From Aquisalimonas lutea (lineage in GTDB: Bacteria; Pseudomonadota; Gammaproteobacteria; Nitrococcales; Aquisalimonadaceae): a stretch of 64,000 nucleotides of DNA. The DNA lies in the NCBI RefSeq assembly GCF_030409225.1, contig NZ_JAUFPK010000001.1, positions 740,191 through 804,190 of the forward strand, in the 5' to 3' direction. Numbering within the stretch: the first letter of the stretch is position 1; each line of letters begins with the position of its first letter. The notes beneath the pieces were generated by a model. The model saw only the letters and a program-made list of their open reading frames with translations, searched no databases and had not been told where the DNA came from. Position numbers and translations under genes: made by a program. Below, one piece after another: positions 46,940 through 57,052 of the stretch.

Positions 46940-48385
46940 ATGTGCGCCGATATCCGCAGCGCCAAGCGCCCCGATCCCGACAGGGAGCTCGTCGACATCG
47001 CCGACTATGTCGCCAACCAGGCCATCGACAGCGACGAGGCCTATGACACGGCCCGCCACATGCTCATGGACAGCCTGGCGTGCGCCATGCTGGCCCTGCA
47101 GTATCCGGCCTGCACCAAGCTGCTGGGGCCCGTGGTTCCCGAGGCGCAGATGACCAACGGCGTCAGGGTGCCGGGCACGGCCTACCAGCTGGACCCGGTG
47201 CAGGGCGCGTTCAATATCGGTGCCATGATCCGCTGGCTGGACTTCAACGATACCTGGCTGGCGGCCGAGTGGGGGCATCCCTCCGACAACCTGGGCGGCG
47301 TGCTGGCCATCGCCGACTACATCAGCCGCCGCAACGTGGCCAACGGCAAGGCGCCGCTGGCCATGCGCGAGGTGCTCACCGCCGCCATCAAGTGCCACGA
47401 GATCCAGGGCGTGATCGCGCTGGAGAACAGCTTCAACCGCGTGGGCCTGGACCACGTCATGCTCTGCCGGATCGCCACGGCGGCGGTGGCCACGCAGCTG
47501 CTGGGGGGCGATCGTGACGACGTCATCAACGCCCTGTCCCACGCATGGATCGACGGCTCCAGCCTGCGCACCTATCGCCATGCGCCCAATACCGGCTCGC
47601 GCAAGAGCTGGGCGGCGGGGGACGCCTCCGCCCGCGGCGTGCGCCTGGCGCTGATCACGCGCACCGGCGAGATGGGCTATCCGTCGGCGCTGTCCGCCAA
47701 GGGCTGGGGCTTCAACGACGTGCTGTTCAAGGGCGAGCCGCTGAAGCTCAGCCAGGGCTTCGGCAGCTACGTCATGGAGAACGTGCTGTTCAAGATCTCC
47801 TTCCCCGCCGAGTTCCACGCCCAGACCGCCGTGGAGGCGGCCATGACCCTGCATCCCCAGGTCAAGGACCGCCTCGACGAGGTCGACCGGGTGGTGATCG
47901 AGACCCAGGAGGCGGGGGTGCGCATCATCGACAAGACCGGCCCGCTGGACAACCCGGCCGACCGCGATCACTGCATCCAGTACATGACGGCCGTGCCGCT
48001 GATCTTCGGCCGGCTCACCGCCGACGACTACGAGGACGACGTGGCGGCCGACCCGCGCATCGACGCGCTGCGCGACCGGATGGAGGTGACCGAGAACAAG
48101 CAGTTCTCGAAGGATTACCTGGATCCGGACAAGCGCTCCATCGGCAACGCCGTGCAGGTGATCTTCAAGGACGGCTCGAAGACGGACCGTGTGGCCGTGG
48201 AGTACCCCATCGGCCACCGCCGCCGCCGCGACGAGGGTATCCCGGTGCTGGTGGAGAAGTTCGAGAACGCCCTGGCCACCCGCTTCGCGCCGCGCCAGGC
48301 CGAGGCCATCCGCCGCGCCTGCGAGAACCAGCGGGCGCTGGAGGACATGCCGGTCAACGAGTTCATGGACCTGTGGGCCATGTAG
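46940..48385 (+). CDS. prpD: 2-methylcitrate dehydratase
   Basis: Iron-sulfur-independent dehydration of 2-methylcitrate to 2-methyl-cis-aconitate. The 481 residues match E. coli PrpD (483). Recognised blocks are [64 protein letters not shown] and [14 protein letters not shown]. The ATG at 46940 follows AGGAG (46926-46930). No acnD or prpF is nearby, consistent with the PrpD-type rather than AcnD-type route; rehydration would use a housekeeping aconitase. Confidence 0.96.
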   Translation: MCADIRSAKRPDPDRELVDIADYVANQAIDSDEAYDTARHMLMDSLACAMLALQYPACTKLLGPVVPEAQMTNGVRVPGTAYQLDPVQGAFNIGAMIRWLDFNDTWLAAEWGHPSDNLGGVLAIADYISRRNVANGKAPLAMREVLTAAIKCHEIQGVIALENSFNRVGLDHVMLCRIATAAVATQLLGGDRDDVINALSHAWIDGSSLRTYRHAPNTGSRKSWAAGDASARGVRLALITRTGEMGYPSALSAKGWGFNDVLFKGEPLKLSQGFGSYVMENVLFKISFPAEFHAQTAVEAAMTLHPQVKDRLDEVDRVVIETQEAGVRIIDKTGPLDNPADRDHCIQYMTAVPLIFGRLTADDYEDDVAADPRIDALRDRMEVTENKQFSKDYLDPDKRSIGNAVQVIFKDGSKTDRVAVEYPIGHRRRRDEGIPVLVEKFENALATRFAPRQAEAIRRACENQRALEDMPVNEFMDLWAM

Positions 48386-48416
48386 CGTAGCCGCGGCCGC
48401 GGCGCCGCGGACGTGC

Positions 48417-48610
48417 TGTGGGAGCGGCTTCTCGGCCACGACGTTCGGGGCAGGCTGCTCTGTCCGATGATAATCGGGGCTGAAGGCCCTCCCACAGGCA
48501 TCACACCAGCGGCCGCAACGGATTCAGGAGCGACTCGTAGGAGCGACGTCAGTCGCGATGTTCCAGAGAGCCTAATGCCTCTGGAAGGTCGCGGCTGAAG
48601 CCGCTCCTAC
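48417..48610. repeat. REP/BIME-like palindromic repeats
   Basis: Two inverted pairs fill the convergent prpD/osmC gap. The first joins TGTGGGAG (48417-48424) with CTCCCACA (48489-48496). The second joins GTAGGAGCG (48537-48545) with CGCTCCTAC (48602-48610), with inner hairpins GCGAC-GTCA-GTCGC (48543-48556) and TTCCAGAG/CTCTGGAA (48561-48586). The GTAGGAGCGGCTTCAGCCGC-type sequence is the known REP class of Xanthomonas/Pseudomonas relatives. No RAYT transposase is in the window. Confidence 0.8.
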
Positions 48611-48628
48611 TGCCCGCCGCACCGATCC

Positions 48629-49054
48629 CTACCCCTCCAGCTGTGCATCCATGGTGATGTCCGCGTTCAGCAGCTTCGATACCGGGCAGCCGGCCTTGGC
48701 GTTATTGGCGGCCCGCTGGAACGCCCCATCGTCGGCGCCCGGCACCCGGGCCCGCACCGTCAGATGGATCGCGGTGATCGCGAATCCGCCCTCGACCTGG
48801 TCCAGCGTGACATCCGCTTTGGTACGGATATCGTCCGCTGTCAGACCTTCCTCGCCCAGCATCATGGACAGGGCCATGGAATAGCACCCGGCGTGGGCCG
48901 CACCGATGAGCTCTTCCGGGTTGGTGCCCTTGCCGTCCTCGAATCGCGTTCCGAACGAGTACTGCGTGCTGTCGAGAACGCCGCTGTCGGTGCTGATCAC
49001 GCCCTTGCCCGACTTGAGATCCCCGTTCCACTGCGCGCTGGCACTGCGTTTCAT
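48629..49054 (-). CDS. osmC: OsmC-type peroxiredoxin
   Basis: Thiol-dependent reduction of organic hydroperoxides in the cytoplasm; OsmC genes are often osmotically induced. The 141 residues carry both redox cysteines, in [15 protein letters not shown] and [15 protein letters not shown], and the OsmC-subfamily start [21 protein letters not shown]. The ATG at 49054 is preceded by AAGGAGGA at good spacing. Convergent with prpD, divergent from the GntR gene. Confidence 0.94.
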   Translation of the reverse strand: MKRSASAQWNGDLKSGKGVISTDSGVLDSTQYSFGTRFEDGKGTNPEELIGAAHAGCYSMALSMMLGEEGLTADDIRTKADVTLDQVEGGFAITAIHLTVRARVPGADDGAFQRAANNAKAGCPVSKLLNADITMDAQLEG

Positions 49055-49155
49055 GATGACTCCTCCTTGCTGATGGCAGGGAAGCCGGACACCCGGCTCC
49101 CGACAGAACATGGGGCCCGCCGCCGGCCCATGTCAACGCCGATGACTGCCGCGAC

Positions 49156-49199
49156 TTGACGTTCGGCAAAACGGTGAATACTGTTTTCTGTATACAGAA
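49156..49199 (+). promoter_or_regulatory. Promoter with overlapping GntR-type operator
   Basis: A -35 TTGACG (49156-49161) and -10 TACTGT (49179-49184) are separated by 17 bases, predicting a start near 49191. The perfect 14-base palindrome TTCTGTATACAGAA (49186-49199) covers that start. GntR/FCD regulators typically bind short palindromes with a central GTATAC-type core, so autorepression and control of the downstream mutase operon are likely. Confidence 0.7.
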
Positions 49200-49225
49200 T
49201 ACGGAATAACGAGGTAGCAGCGCCC

Positions 49226-49906
49226 ATGCAGCCAGTCGACTCCCCGCAGCCCCTGCCCGTGCTGGTCTACGACGCGATTCTCAACGGCATCTGCGAAGGC
49301 ACCCTGCAGTCCGGCCAGCGGCTCACCCAGGAAGAGCTGGCGGAACGCCTGAACGTCTCCCGGCTGCCGGTCGGGCAGGCGCTCCAGTGGCTCAAGGCCG
49401 AGGGGTTTGTCTGCAGCGCCGGCAAGCGGGGCGTGAAGGTCACGCCGCTGAGCCCGGAGCTGGTGCGGGACCTGTACGAGTTCCGCAGCGGGGTCGACAT
49501 GTTCGCGGCCGGTGCCGCCGCGGAGCGCGCCACGGCGCGACAGCGCGAGCGCGGACGGGAGATCGTGGCGGAGGGGCGGTCGGCCCTGGCCGCGGGCGAC
49601 ATCCCCATGCTCATCGGTGCCGATATCGACTTCCACCAGCTCATCTACGAAATGGCCGGCAACGAGGTCATTACCGATGTCATGGGCGCCCGGTGGAAGC
49701 ACATCCGGCGGATCATGAGCGCGATCATCGACGACACGGAGAACCAGATCCGGATCTGGCAGGAGCACGAAGCCATCCTGGACGCGGTGGCGGCCGGCGA
49801 CCGCGCGCGCGCCGAGCGCCTGGCCCGGGCCCATGTCGACGACGCCTCGCACTGGCTCCAGCAGCAGCTGGCAGAGGACACCGCCGTCAACAAACGTACC
49901 GGATAA
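49226..49906 (+). CDS. GntR/FCD-family transcriptional regulator
   Basis: A 226-residue regulator with an N-terminal winged helix (VYDAILNGICEGTLQSG, then LTQEELAERLNVSRLPVGQA, about 13-70) and a C-terminal FCD ligand-binding domain with the metal-site histidines in DIDFHQLIYEMAGN and RIWQEHEAILDAV. It is upstream of, and colinear with, the hcmB-ligase-meaB-hcmA genes. A palindrome over its own promoter suggests it represses itself and the operon until an acid or acyl-CoA intermediate binds. The inducer is unknown; 2-hydroxyisobutyrate is the first candidate. Confidence 0.93.
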   Translation: MQPVDSPQPLPVLVYDAILNGICEGTLQSGQRLTQEELAERLNVSRLPVGQALQWLKAEGFVCSAGKRGVKVTPLSPELVRDLYEFRSGVDMFAAGAAAERATARQRERGREIVAEGRSALAAGDIPMLIGADIDFHQLIYEMAGNEVITDVMGARWKHIRRIMSAIIDDTENQIRIWQEHEAILDAVAAGDRARAERLARAHVDDASHWLQQQLAEDTAVNKRTG

Positions 49907-49944
49907 GGCCCGCCATCGGGCTCTACCACCAGGAGGAGAAGCAA

Positions 49945-50361
49945 ATGAACGACGACAATCGTTCCATCCGCGTGTTGCTGGCCAAGGTCGGGCTCGACGG
50001 CCATGACCGCGGCGTGAAGATCGTCGCCCGGGCCCTGCGGGACGCCGGCATGGACGTGATCTATTCCGGCCTGCACCGCACCCCCGAAGAGGTCGCCACC
50101 GCCGCCATGCAGGAGGACGTGGACATCCTCGGCGTGAGCATCCTCTCCGGCGCCCACATGACCGTGATCCCCAAGATCATGGCCAGGCTCCGCGAGGAAT
50201 CCGCCGACGACATCATCGTCACCGCCGGCGGCGTGATCCCCGACGAGGACATCGACAAGCTCCACGAGCTCGGCGTCCAGAAGATTCTCCTCCAGGACAC
50301 CCCGCCGGACGAGATCGTCAGCAGCTTCCGCGCGCTGGTCGAGGCCCGCGGCGAGCGCTGA
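49945..50361 (+). CDS. hcmB: Cobalamin-binding small subunit of acyl-CoA mutase, probable 2-hydroxyisobutyryl-CoA mutase
   Basis: Binds adenosylcobalamin base-off for the radical 1,2-rearrangement of an acyl-CoA. The 138-residue flavodoxin-like domain has the lower-ligand motif Asp18-x-His20-x-x-Gly23 (GLDGHDRG), then DILGVSILSGAH and VTAGGVIPDED. As a stand-alone B12 subunit it matches the HcmB/IcmB type instead of the fused methylmalonyl-CoA mutase. AGGAGGAG precedes the ATG. Its large-subunit partner is at 52831; the assignment to HcmB rests on that subunit's residues. Confidence 0.88.
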   Translation: MNDDNRSIRVLLAKVGLDGHDRGVKIVARALRDAGMDVIYSGLHRTPEEVATAAMQEDVDILGVSILSGAHMTVIPKIMARLREESADDIIVTAGGVIPDEDIDKLHELGVQKILLQDTPPDEIVSSFRALVEARGER

Positions 50362-50435
50362 TGACCAGCCGGCGTGCCGGCCGCAAAACAATAACCGTGG
50401 TGCCCGCCGGCGCCATGAGCCGTACTGGAGGAGAC

Positions 50436-51860
50436 ATGGCAGAGCAATGGCGATTCCCGCCGGACTACGATTCCGCGTACTTCCCGAACCGCGACAGCCG
50501 CTACTGGTTCCCGCAGCGGGAGACCATGGATCCGGCCGAGCGCGAGCAGCTGATCCTCGGGCGCATCCGGGAGGTCATGCAGTACGCCTGGGACAACGCG
50601 CCCATGTACCGCAGAAAATGGTCCGAGGCGGGGCTGGAGCCGGGGGACATCAAGACCCTGGCGGACTTCGAGAAGGTCCCCGTGATCACCAAGCAGGACA
50701 TCCGGGCGTCCCAGGCCAGCAGCCCGCCCTTCGGTGACTACCTCTGCATACCGGAGAGCGAGATCCATCACATCCACGGTACGTCCGGCACCACCGGGCG
50801 CCCCACGGCGTTCGGCATCGGCCGCCGCGACTGGAACACCATCGCCAACAATCACGCCCGCATCATGTGGGCTATGGGCCTGCGGCCCGGGGACACGGTG
50901 TTCATCGCCGCGATCTTCAGCCTGTACATGGGCTCCTGGGGCGCGCTGGCCGGGGCCGAGCGCCTGGGCTGCAAGGCCTTCCCGTTCGGCGCCGGCGCGC
51001 CGGGCATGACCTCCCGGGCCATCCAGTGGCTGCAGATCATGAAGCCCGCCGGCTTCTACGCCACGCCGTCCTACGCACTGCGCCTCGCGGAGATCGCCCG
51101 CGAGGAGGGCATCGATCCGCGCGAGTTCGGCCTCAAGGTCATGTTCTTCTCCGGCGAGCCGGGGGCCTCGGTGCCGGGCATCCGCGACCGCATCCGCGAC
51201 GAGTTCGGCGCCCGGGTGGTGGATAGCGGCACCATGGCCGAGGTCACGCCCTGGATGAACGCCGCCGGCTCGGCGGAAAGCGAGGGCATGCTGCTGTGGC
51301 AGGACATTGTCTACACAGAGGTGGCCGACCCCGACACGCTCCGGCGCGTGCCCTACGGCCAGCAGGGCACCCCGATCTACACCAACCTGGAGCGCACCTC
51401 CCAGCCCATGATCCGCCTGTTCTCCGGGGACCTGACCCACTGGGTCGAGGGGCCGAGCGCCTGCGGGCGCACCTATCCCGTCCTCCCCCGCGGCATCTAT
51501 GGCCGCATCGACGACATGATCCAGGTCCGCGGCGAGAACGTGTACCCGTCCGAGATTCACGCCGTTCTCAACGAGGTGGCCGGCTACGGCGGCGAGCACC
51601 GCATCGTCATCACCCGCGAGGGCACCATGGACGAGCTGGTCATCCAGGTGGAGGCCAGCGAGCCCCTGGCGCAGCAGGGCGAGGAAGGCTTCGAGATCCT
51701 GCGGCAGCGGGCGTCCGCCGACCTCCAGCGCACCCTGGGGCTGCGCGTGAAAATGGACGTGGTGGCGCCGGGCACCTTTCCGCGGACGGACTTCAAGGCC
51801 CAGCGCGTGGTCGACGACCGCGAGCTGTTCACGTCCCTCCAGAACCAGAAGGGAGGTTGA
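50436..51860 (+). CDS. Acyl-CoA ligase of the PaaK (phenylacetate-CoA ligase) superfamily, probable 2-hydroxyisobutyrate-CoA ligase
   Basis: AMP-forming ligase activating a carboxylic acid to its CoA ester. The 474 residues show the PaaK-type P-loop HGTSGTTGRPT (about 114-124), YARHS-equivalent AWDNAPMYRRKW and the hinge/C-terminal YGRIDDMIQVRGENVYPSEI. The ATG at 50436 follows GGAGGAGAC; earlier in-frame starts at 50361 and 50415 are weaker. Lying between the two mutase subunits, it most likely makes the mutase substrate. Known 2-hydroxyisobutyrate-CoA ligases of this superfamily have about the same length. Phenylacetate is unlikely: no paa genes are present. Confidence 0.85.
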   Translation: MAEQWRFPPDYDSAYFPNRDSRYWFPQRETMDPAEREQLILGRIREVMQYAWDNAPMYRRKWSEAGLEPGDIKTLADFEKVPVITKQDIRASQASSPPFGDYLCIPESEIHHIHGTSGTTGRPTAFGIGRRDWNTIANNHARIMWAMGLRPGDTVFIAAIFSLYMGSWGALAGAERLGCKAFPFGAGAPGMTSRAIQWLQIMKPAGFYATPSYALRLAEIAREEGIDPREFGLKVMFFSGEPGASVPGIRDRIRDEFGARVVDSGTMAEVTPWMNAAGSAESEGMLLWQDIVYTEVADPDTLRRVPYGQQGTPIYTNLERTSQPMIRLFSGDLTHWVEGPSACGRTYPVLPRGIYGRIDDMIQVRGENVYPSEIHAVLNEVAGYGGEHRIVITREGTMDELVIQVEASEPLAQQGEEGFEILRQRASADLQRTLGLRVKMDVVAPGTFPRTDFKAQRVVDDRELFTSLQNQKGG

Positions 51861-51863
51861 CCC

Positions 51864-52830
51864 GTGCCCAAGCCGACTCCTTCCCTGGAACTGGTCCCGC
51901 AGGCGCGCGCCGGCAACCGCCGGGCCATGGCGCGCCTGATCTCCCGCGCCGAGGCGGGCGACGACGAGTGCCGGCCCGCCCTGGCCGAGCTCTACCGGCA
52001 TTCCGGCCGCGCCCACGTGGTCGGCATCACCGGCGTGCCGGGCTCGGGCAAGTCCACCCTGGTGCAGAAGCTCGCCCAGGACATCCGCGCCTCCGGGCGC
52101 ACCGTCGGTGTCATCGCCATCGACCCGTCCAGCCCCTACTCCGGGGGCTCCATCCTCGGCGACCGGGTGCGCATGTCGGAGCTGGCCGCCGACGCCGGCG
52201 CCTTCATCCGCAGCATGGCCACCCGGGGCACCCTGGGCGGGCTGGCCCGGGCCAGCCTCGACGCCGTGGACATCCTCGACGCCGGCGGCTACGACGTCAT
52301 CCTCATCGAGACGGTGGGGGTCGGCCAGGACGAGGTGGACATCGTCAAGGCCGGCCACACCACGGTGGTGGTCTCGGCCCCGGGGCTCGGCGACGACATC
52401 CAGGCCATCAAGGCCGGCGTGCTGGAGATCGCGGACATCCACGTGGTGAGCAAGGCCGACCGGCCCGATGCCAACCGCACGGTCACCGAGCTCAAGGGCA
52501 TGCTGTCCATGGACCTGCAGCCCGGCGCCGACATCTGGCGGTGCCCGGTCATTGCCACCTCGGTGGAGCCCAAGAGCGGTATCGACGATCTGCTGGGCGC
52601 CATCGACCGGCACCGCGAGCACCTGGCGTCCACCGGCGAGATCGAGCAGCGGCGCCGGCAGATCGCCGGCAACCGCATCATCAAGATCGCCGAGGAAATC
52701 GTTCGCGAGGATTTCGAGCGCCGCCGGCACGGCCAGTTCGACGACCTGCTGGAGCGGGTCACCGGTCGCCGGACCGACCCCTACGCCGCGGCCGTCGCCC
52801 TACTCAGCGCATTGAGGGAGAACATCAGCC

Positions 52831-52844
<14 letters not shown>
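51864..52844 (+). CDS. meaB: MeaB-type GTPase, mutase-protecting chaperone
   Basis: G3E GTPase that loads and repairs adenosylcobalamin on acyl-CoA mutases. The 326 residues have Walker A GVPGSGKST (about 58-66), the Mg2+/switch segments AIDPSSPYSGGSILGDRVRM and IETVGVGQDEVDI, and a base-recognition SKAD in place of the usual NKAD. It sits between the ligase and the large mutase subunit and overlaps the latter by 14 bases, so it is dedicated to this mutase (MeaH-like), not a general methylmalonyl-CoA mutase helper. Confidence 0.93.
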
Positions 52845-54528
<1,684 letters not shown>

Positions 54529-54587
54529 CCGTGGTACGGTGACGGCCTCCGCAGGGGGCCGTCCTCCACCGACCCAGGAGCCGATCG

Positions 54588-55154
54588 ATGGTTCGCATAA
54601 CGAAGGTCTATACGCGCACCGGCGACGCCGGCACCACCATGCTGGGCGACGGCAGCCGCGTGGAGAAGCACTCGCCGCGGGTGGTCGCCTACGGCGACGT
54701 GGACGAGGCCAATGCCGCCCTGGGGGTGGCGTGCACGTCGCTCCAGGGCGAGATCCACGACGACATCCGCCGCATCCAGAACGACCTCTTCGATGTCGGT
54801 GCAGACCTGTGCACGCCGGAGGGCGATGCCGAGGCGGAGAAGACGGCGCTGCGCGTCGTCGACGCGCAGGTGACCTGGCTGGAGGAGCGCATGGACGCGC
54901 TGAATGAATCCCTGCCGCCGCTGCGCTCGTTCATCCTGCCCGGCGGCGACAGCGGTGCCGCGGCCCTGCACATGGCACGGACCATCGTGCGCCGCGCCGA
55001 GCGCGAGATCGCGGAGCTGGCCGGGCTCGAGGCCATCAATCCCGCCGCGGTTCGTTACATGAACCGGCTGTCGGACTACCTCTTCGTCAGCGCCCGCTAC
55101 GTCAACGCCGGCGCCGAGGGCGACGTGCTCTGGGTGCCGGGCAAGCACCGGTAG
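54588..55154 (+). CDS. Cob(I)alamin adenosyltransferase, PduO type
   Basis: Makes adenosylcobalamin from ATP and cob(I)alamin. The 188-residue trimeric PduO-type enzyme has the ATP-binding TRTGDAGTTMLGDGSRVEK at the N-terminus, VAYGDVDEANAALG, and the RxxER helix VRRAEREIAEL in the C-terminal third. It follows hcmA by 59 bases on the same strand and so supplies the mutase cofactor. A GC hairpin terminator lies after the stop. Confidence 0.95.
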   Translation: MVRITKVYTRTGDAGTTMLGDGSRVEKHSPRVVAYGDVDEANAALGVACTSLQGEIHDDIRRIQNDLFDVGADLCTPEGDAEAEKTALRVVDAQVTWLEERMDALNESLPPLRSFILPGGDSGAAALHMARTIVRRAEREIAELAGLEAINPAAVRYMNRLSDYLFVSARYVNAGAEGDVLWVPGKHR

Positions 55155-55163
55155 CCAGCAAGA

Positions 55164-55187
55164 ACGGGGCGCCATCGGGCGCCCCGT
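55164..55187. terminator. Shared hairpin between the adenosyltransferase and Hsp20 genes
   Basis: ACGGGGCGCC (55164-55173) pairs with GGCGCCCCGT (55178-55187) around a four-base loop, midway between convergent genes. T-tracts are poor on both strands, so it may be a bidirectional terminator of modest strength. Confidence 0.6.
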
Positions 55188-55211
55188 CGTGTGGTGCTCC
55201 CGGTGCTGCCG

Positions 55212-55628
55212 TCAGGCAGCCTGGATGTCGATGCGCCGCCGCCGGTGGCTGTCCTGCTTGGGCAGCTTCACCGTCAGCACGCCGTCGCGGATGGTCGCCT
55301 CCGCGCCGCTGGCGTCGACGTCGTCACCCAGCGTGAACCGGCGCGCATACCGGCTGGCGCGGATCTCCGCGAACATCGGCGTTACGTTCTCGGGCATGTC
55401 CACGGTGATCCGTCCCTCGATCTCCAGCACCTGGTTGCCCACTTCCACGTCCAGTGTGTCCTTGGTGACGCCGGGCATATCCGCGACCACGTACAGCGCG
55501 TCGTCCTCCTCGTAGATCTCCACCGGCGGCACCAGGCTGCGCTCGGTGCTCTGCGGCTCGGACTGCTGCAGCACCTGGTCCTGCTGCCGGTTCAGCTCCT
55601 GATTGCTGGTCCTCTGCATCTCCGTCAT
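55212..55628 (-). CDS. Small heat shock protein Hsp20, second of a tandem pair
   Basis: Holdase chaperone of the alpha-crystallin family. The 138 residues have a Gln/Glu-rich N-terminal arm, an alpha-crystallin domain (PPVEIYEEDDALYVVADMPG to LTVKLPK, about 35-128) and a short basic tail. The ATG at 55628 is used because GGGGAGG lies eight bases upstream; the ATG at 55634 is too close. It follows the other Hsp20 by 23 bases, and both have almost the same leader, GGAGGTGATGG(G)CC. Confidence 0.92.
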   Translation of the reverse strand: MTEMQRTSNQELNRQQDQVLQQSEPQSTERSLVPPVEIYEEDDALYVVADMPGVTKDTLDVEVGNQVLEIEGRITVDMPENVTPMFAEIRASRYARRFTLGDDVDASGAEATIRDGVLTVKLPKQDSHRRRRIDIQAA

Positions 55629-55650
55629 GGCCATCACCTCCCCTGGTTGT

Positions 55651-56100
55651 TCAAGCCGCCTTGATCTCGATCCGGCGCGGACGCTGCTCGGCTGCCTTCT
55701 CCAACCGGATGTTCAGCACACCGTCCTGCATCTGCGCCTGCACCTTGTCGGCGTCGATACCCTCGGGCAGGCGGATCGCGCGGTTGAATTCACCAGCGAA
55801 GCGCTCGCGCCGGTAGTACGTCCGTCCCTCCGCGTCCGACGCCGGCTGCCGCTTGCCCGCGAGGAACAGCGTGTTGTTCTCGATGGTCAGCTCCAGGTCA
55901 TCCTTGCTCAGGCCGGGTGCGAAGACGTAGACGTTGACCGCGTCTTCCGTCTCGCCCACGTTGACGTAGGGGAACGTCCCCCGCGGCGCCGAGCGCAGAT
56001 CCGCGGAGCCGAAATCGCCGAACGCCTCGTCCATCAGCCGCAGCGCGCGGCTCAGCTCGTTGAATACCGGAACATCGAAGCGTGCCAGATCACCGAACAT
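55651..56100 (-). CDS. Small heat shock protein Hsp20, first of a tandem pair
   Basis: A 149-residue IbpA-like chaperone. An N-terminal Phe-rich arm (MFGDLARFDVPVFNELSRAL) precedes the alpha-crystallin domain (FPYVNVGETEDAVNVYVFAPG to DGVLNIRLEKA, about 43-140), followed by a basic tail RPRRIEIKAA. Two divergent Hsp20s in one transcript often co-assemble, as IbpA/IbpB do. CGGAGGTGATGGGCC precedes the ATG. No clear sigma-32 promoter was recognised in the 350 bases upstream. Confidence 0.93.
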   Translation of the reverse strand: MFGDLARFDVPVFNELSRALRLMDEAFGDFGSADLRSAPRGTFPYVNVGETEDAVNVYVFAPGLSKDDLELTIENNTLFLAGKRQPASDAEGRTYYRRERFAGEFNRAIRLPEGIDADKVQAQMQDGVLNIRLEKAAEQRPRRIEIKAA

Positions 56101-56450
56101 GGCCCATCACCTCCGTTAACCGACCCGTTACCTTTGACCTTGTTCCTTATCTCGCCCGTCGGCCGGCGCTGTGGAACCTTGCGGGCCTGGCCTTCCCGGG
56201 CATTCCTGTAGATAGGGGCGACGCGTTCGTTTTCAAGGGCTGCGGGGAGAGAAAAATTCGCCTTTCGTCAGTGCATTGGGAAAGACGGCGGCGGCTCCAT
56301 CGTCCCGGCCTGTCGCCGGGCGACCACGCTTGGTCACGCCCCACCGACTTCCGGTACTCTTGTTGCCTCCGCCGGGAGCGGACGCGCCGCAGCCACAGGG
56401 CGACCCGGCGTGTACGCGGCGCAAGGGCCACGCAACGAAGGAGAACACCG
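56101..56450. other. Intergenic region between Hsp20 and outer-membrane protein genes
   Basis: No gene is supported in these 350 bases; the open frames crossing it lack ribosome sites and family features. It must hold divergent promoters. An A-rich stretch (GAGAGAAAAATTCGCC near 56247) is the only AT-rich segment. Confidence 0.5.
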
Positions 56451-57002
56451 ATGCTCAAGAAGACGCTGTACACCGCCGTCCTGGCCGGCCTGGCCGTTCC
56501 GGCCGCCGCGGGCGCACAGGAATTCAGCTACGACTACGTCCAGGGCGGCTGGGCGGTGTATCCGGACGCCGATCCCGGGGACCAGAGCTATGTCGGGCTG
56601 GATGCCGAGGGGCGCTATGCGCTGAACCAGGATTTCTTCCTGCTGGGCGGCTTCCAGTACCTCACCGATGACGTGGACTACACCACGTTTCACGGCGGCG
56701 GCGCGCTGCGCCTGCCCATCGATACCAGAACGGATGCCTGGGCCGGTGCCACCATCGAGTACCAGGACTACGATCCGGGCGGCGATGACACCAGCATCGG
56801 GCTGCGGGGCGGGATCCGGCACATGGTCAACGATGACCTGGAAGTCAGCGGCGAGCTCCGGGCCGTGACCGGGGATGCGGACTACTGGGGCCTGCGGGGG
56901 ACGGCCACGTACTACGTGCGCAGCGACCTGGCCCTCAGCGGCTCCGTGGACCTGTTCGACGGTGATCCCGGCCTGCTCGCCGGCGCCCGGTTCATGTTCT
57001 GA
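56451..57002 (+). CDS. Small outer-membrane beta-barrel protein
   Basis: A 183-residue exported protein. The signal peptide is MLKKTLYTAVLAGLAVPAAAG, with cleavage at AGA-QE near 22-23. The mature part alternates aromatic and polar residues in about eight strands (for example FSYDYVQGGWAVY, FFLLGGFQYL, WAGATIEYQDY, ATYYVRSDLALSG) and ends in Phe (ARFMF), as required for BAM recognition. It resembles eight-stranded OmpA/Opacity-type barrels; ligand or role is unknown. GAAGGAGAACACCG precedes the ATG. Confidence 0.85.
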   Translation: MLKKTLYTAVLAGLAVPAAAGAQEFSYDYVQGGWAVYPDADPGDQSYVGLDAEGRYALNQDFFLLGGFQYLTDDVDYTTFHGGGALRLPIDTRTDAWAGATIEYQDYDPGGDDTSIGLRGGIRHMVNDDLEVSGELRAVTGDADYWGLRGTATYYVRSDLALSGSVDLFDGDPGLLAGARFMF

Positions 57003-57052
57003 CGCCCCCCGCCCGCGGGCCGGGGTCTCGTGCCCCGGCCGCGCCGGGTCCG

